From Membranipora membranacea (Eukaryota; Bryozoa; Gymnolaemata; Cheilostomatida; Membraniporidae): DNA of 64,000 nt. A program made the position numbers and the translations under genes. Under the pieces are notes generated by a model that saw nothing but the letters and a program-made list of their open reading frames with translations, made no database searches and was not told the origin of the DNA. The stretch is taken from NCBI GenBank assembly GCA_914767715.1, contig OU612073.1, positions 15,066,001 to 15,130,000 on the forward strand, read 5' to 3'. Of this stretch, positions 45,638-58,914 are shown one piece after another. Each line of letters opens with the position of its first letter. Position 1 is the stretch's first letter.

Positions 45638-48026
45638 CGTCGATGTAGCCAACCATTCCTCAATTTTCACGATTATCAGCAACTTTAACGAATGCTCCTC
45701 TAACAACCATCCTGCCAGGTTTCCAGACTTTAAGTTGCTGATGTACCGAAGTGTACAAAGTGTCTAGTATGACAGTATTTTGACACATGCTTTTTGCTAA
45801 GTGTGAGCATGTGACAAAAGATTTCATGATTTTAGATTACACTCTGAGTGCTCATACTGAGGTACCATAGATACTGAATGTCAATTGTTTCCTCGTCTTT
45901 TGTGACAAAAGATAGTTGACAGAGAATGTGACAGTGTGTTCGACCAAACGGCGTTATTTGAGTTATTCAATCAAAAACACACTAATAAATTTGTTTCTAC
46001 ACCATCCTCCGACTAGATATCTATTGCACATGTAGTTGAATGATCTCCCTTAATTTGAGCTTTTCTTTGACTAAGCCAGTAAGTATTAAGGGAAAGACAT
46101 CATATGTTTTCTCATCTCCTTGCTTTTCCCGCTACACACTGTAGAGCAGTTAATGCTAGCTGTCGGCTATGTTACAATGTAGTCAGAGGTTAAGGTCAAC
46201 CCTCGTAATCTTGCGTCTGGAATTGTCCCAACCACAGTTTGTTTACTTAGCGCATTTCTAGATTATAAATGCCGAATATACTAAAACTCCCGAATTGCTG
46301 CACATATTGATCCCATCTTGCTTAGCACTATTACTGTGAAAAGTTGCATCTTATATATTGATATTGATCTAATAAGTAAGACATACATACTGCTGACATC
46401 TACTTTTGACGTACTGGTATGCTGCGAATCTCGTTTTTTAACATCTGAAGATCAATACTATTGATTCACCCTCTATGAATTGGAATTCCTGGATAAGTAA
46501 GGATTTTTATGTTCAGGCGATCAGCTCAGTGAGTTAAGCTGGCGCTTAGAGTTGTCTTTGCAGATTTATTGTCATGAGGTGGATGGGTGTCAGACGCTTA
46601 TCCAGAACATTAAATTTGCATCGGTAAGTACAAGTTTTAATTTCTTTTCCTATATGAATATCGATAATATTATAGTCTTTAACATAGATGTGCACTTTAT
46701 CCCTTTTGTGTGTGGGTTGGGTGTAAGATTAAGGCTCACAAACATTGTTCTATTTATTTCGTCAATTTCCAGAAGAATATGTGTTTTTTCTGTACAACAT
46801 GTTACCAAAACTCCCATATTGCTGCACATATTGATTCAGTCTTGCTTAGCACTATTACTGTGACAAGATGCATCTGTCAAGATGATATTAATGTAATAAT
46901 TGTAAGTGATACAGCTGACGTATCCTTATGATGTAATAATATTGTATGCTGTCGATCTCGCTTCATGATCAAACATAAACATATAAATAATAGTATTTGA
47001 TCGCGATCGCGTAATCGGATATTTATAGTTATGTCTTGTAGTGAGATATTGTTACAATATCAAATTTTAGATGACAGTCAGTGACTTACGTAGAGAAAAG
47101 TAATTACAGCCAACGGGTGTGATATATTCCTCAGACGAAAGATCTCCCTGATAAGATGAATAGGTAAGATCAAGTCTCTCAATTTTTCATTTGGAGCTGT
47201 TCCAACTTTATTGTTTATATTTGTCACATCACTGAATTTAAATGATCAATTAATGATCATTATTAATTTGATAACCGTACTTTTAAGAGTTCAATGAGCA
47301 CAGATATGGCTAAATGAAAAGAATCTTTATCACTTGTTATAAGAACTATAGAAAAAATGTCTACATGATATTTATATACTTCAACAGCACACTGATCACG
47401 TGATATACTATTGGATGTATATATTATATATTATTGTATGTATATATTACGACTACGTGATATACACATGTTAATAGTGTAATCTCAAAATCAGTGTGCT
47501 TCAACAGCTCTGCTCTATATCAATAAAAAATCCATACTGCCGATTTCCCCTCAATGAAATGGGGATTCCCCTTCAATGAATAGGGAGTCCAGATCAATAA
47601 CCTAACTGTGCACGTCATAATATGATCAGTTCAGTCGATCAGCTCAACTAGTTCAGCAGGCGCTAAGACATACCTTCAGAAATCTATGGTTGTGAGACAC
47701 CCGGAATGTGTCATCTGATGTCGATTTGGAACTATATATATGAAATATATGTCATATAGGTAAGGTTATTTTTCTGTTTTCTGTTGATAAAGAATGACAT
47801 GATTTTTTTAATTTTGGACATTTTTGTACACAGTAGCACTTTGTGTGGGAGTATGGCTTGCACATTATTCCCCATTCATTTATACATACTTCCGTATATA
47901 TAACTGTATGCTTTGTGGATGTGAGCTGATATGTGTGTAGACTGAGATAATTCCCTGGCAACCCATCCTCAAAGGAATTGGCATATTGGTACTATAGTGT
48001 CATGTTTCTCTGTTCTTGGTATTTAG
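45638..48026. other. Intergenic region between TIMM13 and ZNFX1, with direct repeats
   Basis: Contains a pair of direct repeats (46282-46352 and 46805-46873) and a GATCAGCTCAGTGAGTTAAGC-like motif near 46518 with a diverged copy near 47637. A short exon-like stretch at 46561-46623 is bounded by TTTGCAG and GTAAGT, but no gene could be built with it. ZNFX1 5'UTR exons may lie here. Confidence 0.5.
46282..46873 (+). repeat. Direct repeat pair (46282-46352 and 46805-46873)
   Basis: Both copies read CAAAACTCCC / TAAAACTCCC, then ATTGCTGCACATATTGAT, CTTGCTTAGCACTATTACTG, and TGCATCT. They differ at a few positions only. Each is followed by a GTATGCTG.CGATCTCG-like block, so the duplicated unit may be longer than 70 bp. 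Confidence 0.65.
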
Positions 48027-48271
48027 ATGATCAGGGGTCAAAGTAGGTATCGAGGGAGAGGTCGAGGTGATGCCAGGGGCGGAGGTCGGGGTGGAGGCCA
48101 AGATGGTGCTAGGGGTGCCTATCGAGGTGGTGGTAGGGGCGGTGCCAGAGGTGGCGGGCAAGGAGGTTTCAGAGGTGGAAGAGGGGACAGTAGAGGTCAC
48201 AGAGGAGGTCACAGAGGTAGAGGCAGAGGTAGTTCGTATGATCCATCTACTCAAACTATCGGATACAAAAG
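48027..48271 (+). other. ZNFX1 RGG-rich N-terminal exon
   Basis: The first ATG lies immediately after a pyrimidine-rich ATTTAG acceptor, so an upstream 5'UTR exon is likely. The exon codes for about 60 residues of RGG/RG repeats, an RNA-binding and condensate-forming type, then a [15 protein letters not shown] end. The vertebrate protein also has an Arg-rich N-terminus ending KLGYKF, which supports the assignment. The exon ends in phase 2, but the next exon (48596) needs phase 0; an alternative acceptor at 48558 restores phase. Confidence 0.8.
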
Positions 48272-51200
48272 GTAGGAAGTTAAACACTCAAAATTAAATT
48301 CATTACAAAGTGATCATTTTAAAATCTGCAGATAACAATCGCCTTACCTGTGTTTGATACTCTTTAGTGGCTGTACAGTTGCAACTAGCAAGTACAAACT
48401 CTTTATTGTTTCAAAGCCTCAAGATGCCAAGCTCTTTATTTACTTACCATCAATTTTGACAAAAGGAAGTCGACACTGCAGCCTGCGTATTTCATGTTCG
48501 TGAAATCGGCGGGGGGGGGGAGGGATGGAGTTCGCGTGCTTGAACTACATTGAAATAGATCAAGTCTGTGTTTAATTATCTTTACGGCTGTCCAGTTGCA
48601 TGAAGAGAAACTGTTGATCGTTTTATCTAGATTGGAAGAAATATCCAATTCCAGTTCAACAGACTGTATGATGTTCTGTAATGCTGAAGCATTCTTCAAA
48701 CTTCTCGATGACGACCAGAAACCAGACTGGGTATATCTCATGCTGAGAGTCATCAGGTCCGCGTTACAAGCAGATCAAACTCTCGACTCCTATAAAGAGA
48801 ATCTTAAAGTAGCCCTCCTTCAGGATCACAGTGCATTCCTTGACGAGGTAGGAATAACCTAGTATGTCTTGACAAGCTTTGTTCAGTAGAGGAGGCTTAG
48901 TGTCTCCCTCATTGAACAAAACTTGTCAAGATAGGCTGAGAATAAACATGACTTAGTCAATGAATTTATGAGTAGTTCAGTTGCATGATCATTTGTGGTG
49001 AAGTTTCGATAGTACCAGTACCAGTGATGTTTGAGAGGCATACGTCATCTACCAATTTATACAGTATAACTGTTGTCAAAGTCGTGCGTATTTGATTACT
49101 ATGAAAAGGAAGTTGTCAGATATGGCAGGACATGTGCTATCTGGGCTTGAGGTTTTGCTGAGAGCTCACCGGTGTAATAGCTTGCAACATTGTTAAGCAA
49201 ATGAAATAAGAAATAAGAATGCAATAGAAGCGGAAAAGGATTCAAAGTTGAGTCTAAACATCCCATATAAATAAGATGATATTTTTCCCGACATCTGACT
49301 ATGTGTTTCCCTCATATCTTCTTGTAGACGGTTGTGTCGCGATTCATGAGGGAGTTGTCCGGGCGTAGTCGCCAAATAGACAAGCTAACCGAGGGCCTAT
49401 CAGACTTCAATGATATATTCCATCAGCTTTGTGCTATCGATCCCCTAGCTTCTAGAACCCTGGTGGATAGTGTGAGGACTGTCAGACAGCTGCTAAAAGG
49501 TGAGATTGACTCTGACAGAAGTCTAAGATCAGTTTATGATCAGCTAGGAGAAGCCACCGAGGTGCTTGAGGAAGCAGAGCGTCAACAGGAAGAGAAAAAA
49601 AGACGGTTAGTCAATATCATGATGATTTTGTACACTGTTATATCACTTAGCATAAGATTACCCGTAGATAATCAGCAATAAAACTTGATTACTATACAAT
49701 AAAGATATAAGATATGTGCTGACAATTATACCGAACATAATATTTACTAGATATTTGTCTGTAATTTTTGGATCTGATAGGAAATTTATATGGGTGGTAA
49801 TATTTATTAAAACCTACATGGTACATGGGCCTTTGCCATCTTATCATGGGTTGAATTCAATTTGATTTTGTGTATTTCCTAATCTGCTGTTATCCCTGAT
49901 TATTAAAGTCTCACAGGAGCCTCTCATAATCCCCTAACAAGACTGTTAATATTGAAAGCTTATTTTAGAGAGAGGCATGAGTTACGAACAGGCAGGGTTA
50001 TGGTGACATCACGACCAACTGGAAACTTCCGCGATATACCTGTACACCCAACTGAAAATGACCTTGACCACCGGAAAAAGGTTCATCTTCGAGCAAACAT
50101 CGGCACTGGAAGTAATGATTTCATGATTTGTATCCTCTCTCATCCTTATATAATATTCACAATTCATTTTGTTCTAGAGTCACAGTTAGATTGTGACGCT
50201 AAGGCGTGCACACACTTTGCTGTCTAAAATACCTTCTGGTCAAAAAATGCTGTGACACCGTTTGTATGAAATTGAGTTTTCTGGCATTCTATATGCTTTT
50301 GCGATAATTATCATTATACAATGATTTGTCACTTGAAAATAAAAACTTGCATATAACCCTAATCCCTCTGCATCAGAGTTTTGTAGGGGGCCCAGGTTTG
50401 CTCTGACCTGCGGACCGCAGTTTGATGCATCTAATGCAGCCAACCAACTTTTTTCTCATTTTTCAGTGTTCGCTGGTGTTGATGACTATCTAGATATACA
50501 GTTTCGGCTTCTTAGGGAGGATTTCATATACACCCTCAGAAATGGTATTAAAGAGCATATTGAGAATCCATTGCAAAGGAGTGGTGATGTTAGAGTCTAT
50601 GAGAATATGACTATTCTGACCCCAAACTTCGGCAAAAATGGCCTGAACTATTTTGTACAGTAAGTGAAACTAGCCCTCATATTTGTGTTTCATCATAGAA
50701 CAGTTCCAAAGTTCCTAAACATTTGACACAGATTTTGCAAGTATACCTCGCAAGTTGATTGCTCAAACATAGTATTATAAATATGTAATGAAATTGTCCT
50801 CGCTAAGTTATATTCTAACGCTGTTTAATCTGGAGTTGTCTAATCCCGTATTAAACCCTTTTGTCATCTCTTGTGGCTCATTTCTCATCCACCCATGACA
50901 AAAAATGGTTTCATATACGATAAACTTTGTTATATTTATAATAATGTAACAATATTTATATTGTATTATAATGCTTTATCATATTTATAGAATTGATATG
51001 AACAATAAAAGATGGAAGAGAGTCAGATGGGGCTCATCTAAATGGCTGATATACGGATCTCTACTTTGCTTCTCATTAGACAGATTCACAGACAATAAAA
51101 TGTTTGCCGTTATAGCGGAACGTGACGCTAAGCGAATGGAGAAAGGTAAAATCAATGTTGTATATATAAATGAGCTCCAAATTCATTCACTTCTTTTCAT

Positions 51201-54200
51201 GCATTATTGATTATAGAGAGTTGCTTATAAACATTAAGATTAAGATGGTTGTTTAGAAGTTTCATAGTCTTAAATATGTGCGCTTTCTTGTCTTCTGTAT
51301 TTCGGACAGGTTGGCACATGAAAGTGTATTTTAATATTCTTCATACTTTCCAGTATCACAGAAACATTAACGAGCATCTATATTGTTTTTAGAGGGCATA
51401 TTTGAAATAGCCTTCCTGCCAGATTCACAGGTCAAGTTTGATGAACTAGCAAATCAAACAGGGCCGTTCACTGCTGTCGAGTCAATGGCTTACTACGAAT
51501 CTTACAATCATGTACTGGCTGGTTTGAAGAACATGAAGGAAGAAAAGTTTCCTCTCGCCAAATACATTGTAACACCATCTTCTAGGTAAAGTTAGATAAT
51601 AATACATAAGTTGAAGGTATTTAAGACACTTGTAGACTATAGAGATGAAATCCTTGTTGTCTTCTTATAGGAGATATTAGTATAAATAAGACCGCAATAG
51701 CAATAGTAAAATAAATATGAAGAGAAACAAAAAAAGAACAGCCAATGCAAATTGTCGCAATAGATAAGGGGTCTATCATGTGATAGTTATGAATGCTGTT
51801 TTTTCAGATTGAAAATGAAGGCTCCGGAGTATCTCAGACAGGAAAACATAGCCTACAGATTTCTCACTAAGGATAATGCTGTGACGGAGCCTATGTCAAT
51901 AATACAGTCATCCCGCAATCCGTATGACTTTATTGATGATTATATGTATGGAGGTGGTTATGGAAGTAGTTCACGATCAACTAGGTGGCCCACTGCTGCT
52001 GAGCTAGGTTTTAATGACTCTCAATATAAGGCATTTAAGGCTGCTCTAACTCAGGAATATGCTCTCATACAAGGTAGGCAATTCGTTGGTCTTCGTTGTT
52101 CTTACTGTCGCCTCCTGCTTAGTTCTGATGTTCAACGCTAAATTTAAATCTATCGGTCCTCCAAGTATACTATGCCACTCTTTCACAATACCATCTAGCC
52201 AATCAGAACCAACACATCAATTACATACCACCTAAAATACTAAAGATTTAAGAACAAAAGATGAGTCTAAACTTGATGCTGAAAATTAATTTGTTTCCAT
52301 ATATTCTTACATCGGTACGGTTTCGTTATTGTCAACAGGGCCGCCTGGAACTGGCAAAACTTTTGTTGGTCTGAAGATAGTAGAGACCTTACTGTACAAT
52401 CTCTATGGTGTGCCCCATAATGGCGAGGAAGATGAAATATCAGGTAATTGTTGAAACCTCAACACATATCCTGTTTGTTGTATGAGTGGTCAGTGTGGCC
52501 ATGCCGGCAAACAGCCACAATAGCCAAAATATCAAGGGCGATTAAAAAGCGGGCTAAAATTACTTTAGTTTGTCTGCAAGAAAGTTTTCCTCATTCATCA
52601 CCCTGTCATGGTCGAACCAGGTCTTGGCGTTAGTGTAGAGCTACATTTTCACCATTTGTGCAACAATTGTATCTGAATAAACTCATATTAGTACAGAAAT
52701 CCTAAAACTAGCTTCCAGGTTACTCATGCCTTAGTTTTAGCGCTCAAACTGTAACGGGGTCCCTTGTAATGGCATTTCATTATCAGCCACTGGGTGGGCA
52801 AAGTTGTTGATGATGAAATTCCACTACAAGCTTTCCTGGCACAGTTTAAGCGCTTAAACTACTCATAGCTGTAAAATCTCACCCTAGGGGGCTCAAAGAA
52901 ACATGTGCTTGCTCATGGAAGATTGGATAAGGCTAGAAGGGCAATGAAGTGCCTGGAGGGCAAGCTGAATCAGATCTTGGTTGTCTGTTACACTAATCAT
53001 GCTCTTGATCAATTTCTCGAAGGCATGCTGGACTTCTGCCCCAAAGAAGGTGAGGCCAAAACACATTTACTCTGTTACTGTTTCACCACTGCCATCTTGA
53101 GGGAGGGAAACTCTGTCAAAGCAGGCCATATGGTGGCTAAAACATTCACAGCTGTGATTTGAAGCGCTCTAATATGTCTTATATTCATGTACTATAACCC
53201 GTCAGAGTTGGCACATGTGTTGATTGCTTCATTTGTTTGCCCTAAAAAAGTTATATTATACGCAAATTGGAACTTTGTGACTCATTATAATAATTTCGGT
53301 AGAAGGAATGTGTTTGAGCAGTGATATTCAACAAGAGAAAAGAATACACAAAATGATTTTATTTTGAAAAATTCTGTCTAGCCGTTCTGTTTCTTTCAGT
53401 CTGTTCAGCAAATTTCATTTACCGACTATAAACCCTCTATGTAATTGGGTTGTCCAGCAAGGAACTCACTACATTGTTCTTGTTTTAACATGTAGATATG
53501 ATAAGAGTCGGAAGTAGGAGCAAGAATGAAGCACTGGAGGAGTGCAATCTGAGAAAGCAGAGAGGATGGAAGTCCAAACAGCTCCATAAAGCTCATCTTG
53601 AGCTGAGGGCAAAACGAGAAAGATTCATAGTAAGTAATAATCAAGGAGACAGAATATTCAATTTGCTTCTTCTTGCTCCATCATGCAAAAAGAATACAAG
53701 GTTGACAGTTGAATAATGTTTTTTTGGAAAAAACCTTCATTGTAGAATCAGAACAAACTGGAAGGTATCAAGTCCCGCATGGAGTTGTCTCGCACTAGGA
53801 TTCTCTTTCATGATACTGGCGGTTTGTTTCAAGGGTATGATTCAATCTACCAACAATTTTGTAAATATGCTGTAAGACTTGCTGGAGAGGGAAAGAAGCA
53901 GACAGATGCCATGTCTATATGGCTGGGATGTGGTATGTATAAATGCCTTTGTACTTATTAGATTTAAAGCTTTAGTTGCGCGACCCCATATTTTGTATCT
54001 TTTTAGAAGGCTCAGTCTTACTTAGAGCACTGTGGCAATCTCTAAAATTGCCTTTTTATGAAGTTATCAACTCTACTGTTGTCCCCTCTTTACAGTTATA
54101 ATGGTTTGCTCAGTAGCATCATTTATTCAAGATTCTGATGATCCACAATCTGGTGATTTTTCATCCACACGTAGTCAATGTCAATCACCACAGTCGCCTT

Positions 54201-57200
54201 TGAGTGCATGATTGATCCAACAGTGTTCATATTCCAGCACTCGACAAGTCATGATTATAAGCAAATACATAAGTAATTGTCTGTTCCTAGCTGAATTCTG
54301 TGTAGTTAATGTCAAATAGTCAAAGGAACACGATTTTATATGTATATGTTTTTTTATTGAAGACTTTGATGCTGTTGATCCTGAAGAAGGCCAAATGATG
54401 GGTGCTACTGCAGCAACTTCTGTGTTGGAATCTGTCAAGGAAACGCCCACCGAGATTGGTGAGATCAGCTTATCCTAGAAGAAAAATAAAACTCCGATAG
54501 AATACAATGACCAAGTTAATTGGACCATGTGTTTCTAGGAACAAATAATCCATAGAAGGTCTACCCCCTGCATTGATCAATCGATTTGTTTTGAAGAATT
54601 CTCCGAACAAATTGAATGTCAATGCTAACTATTTGTGTATGTGAACTGTCTGTCTATGTAGATATAGAGGGTGATGCTGAAAGAGAGATGGAAAAGAGGA
54701 TGGTTGATGATGAAACTGTTGAAGATGAGGCTTTCTTCAAAAAGATCAGACAACAGTATAAAAACATCGCAGATGCCCCTGATGGTAAGTTTGTGAGCTT
54801 TTTCCTCAGAGAGATTGGTTTTTGTGATTTTCAGGGAGACAAATGGTGATAGTCATGCCTGTCTTGTTTTCTGTTGACTTGATTTTAGTTATTTTTTGAA
54901 AAACTTCTGATTTGTTACCATCACATATTTCATTAGTATAAAGGCCTAAACTCCGCTCGGAACGATGGAAGTACCGTTCCATTATCAACCTTGAACCTTC
55001 TCGTCGGAGTGTTGTTGGTAATGGAATGCTACTGCCAGTGACACGTGCAGAGTTTGAGCATAAACCAATACTTCGCCTGTTTATAGACGGCCCTGAAGTT
55101 AACACAGTCGATGAGGATGGTTTCCAACTTGTTAAGCTCACAAAGAAACAGAAATGGCTGAAGCACAAGATGATCAGAGACCAACTGGCATCCGCTGATG
55201 TGATGAGCTCCAAAGAGGTGCAGATACTTATTGCAAAAATCAGGACTGGACGTTATGATGTGACATGTGACCTTGACAAGCCAAACAGGTAAATCTTGCA
55301 AATCTAACTTCCAAACTCTTTCTCAATCGTTATTTACTATCATGAATTTTCCCTCACTACAAGGGGTCCCTGCAATGTACCATGTAAGAAAAATAACCCT
55401 AACACATACGCTGTGTTGCATGGTGGAATGGACTGTGCTGAGGGTTGAGAGAACACAACACTGAGTAGTGAATAGCAGGCATAGCCATCAACCAATTCCT
55501 TTTTGGAGATGGTTAGATGGCGCAATTGCTAAGTGCATTTGCTATTCACTGCCTGGTGGTTGGTGCCACAGGGGTTGTGGGTGCAAGTTCCACTGGCAGT
55601 AGATGTGACATTGCATCAGGGTCGGCAGGCATTAGTGACAATATGGAAACGCTATACTTACGCCTTATAGAATGGTGAAGTTGTATGGCGATGAAGTGAT
55701 CAATGCATCTTCACAATCAATGCCTTTTTTTCAAATTTTCTTCTTGTTTGTTATTGGCTCATTTATAGATGGCGATTGTATCGGTTGTTAATCAGGAACT
55801 TCCAGCAACACATTGCTCAGGAGATGAAGAAGCTTCAAACCATGTATACTGATATAGTAAAGCTTGGTGATGATTTGCGGTAGGTATCAAGCTTTGTAAC
55901 GTTAGGATATGCACTGAACACCAAATTTGTATGATATATTTCATTAAATTTGCAAAACAAAGGCTGCCAAAAGAAGAAATTATTTTGCAGAAATTTTCTA
56001 TTAACCACCTGTAAAACTTAAAGGGCAACCAGGGTTTCAAACAACTTCTCATTGGCCCTCATTGATTAATAGCAGATTGCATCTTCTGCAGAGGGAAAAA
56101 GACAAAATCTAATTCAGATGATTATTCAGCCAGAATTCTTCTGAAATATTTCATCCATCAGGTACTCAAACTCAGCTAAAATAGAATACCACAGAGCAGT
56201 TTCCTGTTCTTGTTATTATTTAGCCTGTGCTCTATCATCATTACAGCAATGTCTTGGAACCTCTCCTAAAATGAAGTGTTACCCAGCTTAGAGTCAACAA
56301 CTACTTCGAGTTTTGCATCGCGTAATGCACAAAGCTGATGCTGCCTAGCACATTATTTACAACCCATTAATGCATTGCTGCGAAACCTTGGTTGCCCTTT
56401 AAAGCAGAATTAATAACAAATGTAAATTTTTCATATCAATAGAACTCTCATAATACTGTGAACCGCCTGCCATGAATGATTTTAATTCTGAGCTCCAAAA
56501 ATTTGTGGGATTCTGATGAGCTCTTCCCAGAGTTCATTTACTCTTGCATCCTTACAGCAAACAGGGTGACATAGAAACTCTGAACAAAGCCAAAGTGATA
56601 GGAATGACAACAACAGGAGCCGCGAGAATGCAGGATATCTTACAGAAAGTTGGACCAGAGATTGTTATTGTGGAGGAAGCTGCTGAAGTACTGGAGGCTC
56701 ATATTATCACCGCTCTTAGCTCAAGCTGTCAGCATCTCATCCTCATAGGTATGTAATCGTCATTCATTGTAAATGCTGCCGAGTCTTGACCAACCTTTAT
56801 AGATTTTAATCTTTCACTGTAGGCAACTCACAAACTTTAATTGACTGTTTCGCTCTGGGAACTCATGCAAAGACCATTCACAAACTATTACTTTAGCTAA
56901 CTCCTATGGCGTGGTTTCATCACATGCAATGTGACCACTTATAACATTGTGTTGTCACAAGTTTATGACCTCTTATAACATTGGGTCGACGCAAGTCATG
57001 TGACCTCTTACAATGTTATTAGAAATTGTGTGTCCTCCTATAACATTATGCCATTACAAATCATGTGACCTGCATGTAATCAGCCATAAAAGCAAAGATG
57101 GAAGGTATGGAGTAGAGTTTTCAATCAGGATAGATTCCAGTGAGGAGTCCGCATCCACCGTGAGATATCACACACTGTAGTTTATGACACATTTATGAAT

Positions 57201-58851
57201 ATAATGAGAACGTTTGAAAGTCATGGACAACGTGGCCACACAATGAGGAATTATGTCGACAAAGCATGGGTGGACTTAGTTAGAATAAGATGTGTGTATA
57301 TGTTTATCGATGATATTGTGGTGGGCTAGGTTCTCCACTCAATAATCTGTGTCACTATACGGAGTTCCCCAAACCCCAAACCCCAACTCAGCTTTTACTT
57401 GTGATGTTTTAGGTGATCATAAACAACTGAAACCGAGTCCTACAGTATATGAGCTGTCTCAGAAATATCACTTAGACTTGTCACTTTTTGAGAGGATGGT
57501 CAACAACAATATTCCTTTGGAAACTCTGAATATCCAACATAGGATGAGGCCTGAGGTATCTAAGTATGTACGTCACATATATGATAGACTTGATGATCAT
57601 TCCAGCGTACTCCACAGGCCAAGCATACAAGGTTAGTATTCATTTTAGTGGGATATATTGTATTGCAAAATCGCCCCTTTCCAATGAAGATAATATCAAT
57701 CTATATTTAAGCTACATTTGGTGACTTGCTGGTCAAGGGTCGTGTCAATTATGTTATTACTTTGAGTAAGTGCTAACTAGCCCATAAACTTCCTAAAAGA
57801 AATCCACCAGAAAATTGCGTTATGGTTTACACCTTCACATTGATAAGTTGGTGTTTTTCTGCTGATTTTGTGGTCTGTTAGTTTGTGCGGTTCCAGACAC
57901 GCATCACTTCTCATTTCTGTGAGTTCTTTGATCATAATGCGCAGAAAGAATTGATTGATTTCAGGTGTGGACAAGTCTGTGTTCTTCTTCAATCACAACC
58001 ATCCAGAATCCTCTAACGATATGACGATGAGCAAGTCTAATAACTTTGAAGCAAAAATGGTCGCTGGATTGACTAGGTGAGTCTTACATGAAGACAAGTT
58101 AGTCTTAAGTGTCGTGCATCGAATTTCATCTTTGTATTAAAGTCTACCTATAGATAAAAGCAATAATGTATAGTTCTGCAGTAGTAACGCAATATTTTTC
58201 CACCCAAAGAATTCATAGCACTTCTTGGTAAAAATTATGTAGTGTTAGAGTTATGATTATGTATGTGTAGTAGTTTTTCCCCTTTCTCATCTATGAGGTA
58301 TAATTCCAAGCGCTGTATAATACAGAAACAAACACAATGTAAAACTTCTTTTTTTCGGTCTGAGCTCCATAACTATATTTGTGCTGCCAAATTAACAGCC
58401 GACGTCACAGATAATCTGTGCTTTCAAGCATTGTCACAAAATTTGGTTGCTCCAACATTCTGCAGTGTAAATGCTGCTTTACACGTACATGTAGATTTTA
58501 CTTTTGGTATATATTTTCAGGTATCTTCTGCGTCAGAACTATGAACCTGAGGATATTACAATCATCACAATGTACACAGGACAGCTGCTCTTATTTAAGG
58601 ACTATATGCCTTCCGCTGAGTTCAAGGGAGTTAAAGTCACATCAGTGGACAACTTCCAAGGTATGCGAAAACCTGATGAGATATTTTGTGAAGAAATTAA
58701 CAAGCTTCACATATTGTGAGCTTATAACACTACTGTAAGCATCAAAAAAAAGGAAAAAAAAACATAAGAGGGACAATAATGTAGGCCACATATGATTCCC
58801 TAACAAGATCTTTACTGATTGATTGTCTTATTGATTGATATACGGAATAAC

Positions 58852-58914
<63 letters not shown>

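Noticed and set aside
46561-46623. Short coding exon (reads YCHEVDGCQTLIQN) bounded by AG and GTAAGT
   Set aside because: No partner exons in phase and no family match; it lies among duplicated non-coding blocks.
48000-48287. Ser/Thr-rich mucin-like open frame on the minus strand
   Set aside because: It is the complement of the RGG-repeat exon of ZNFX1, whose sense frame continues into conserved exons.
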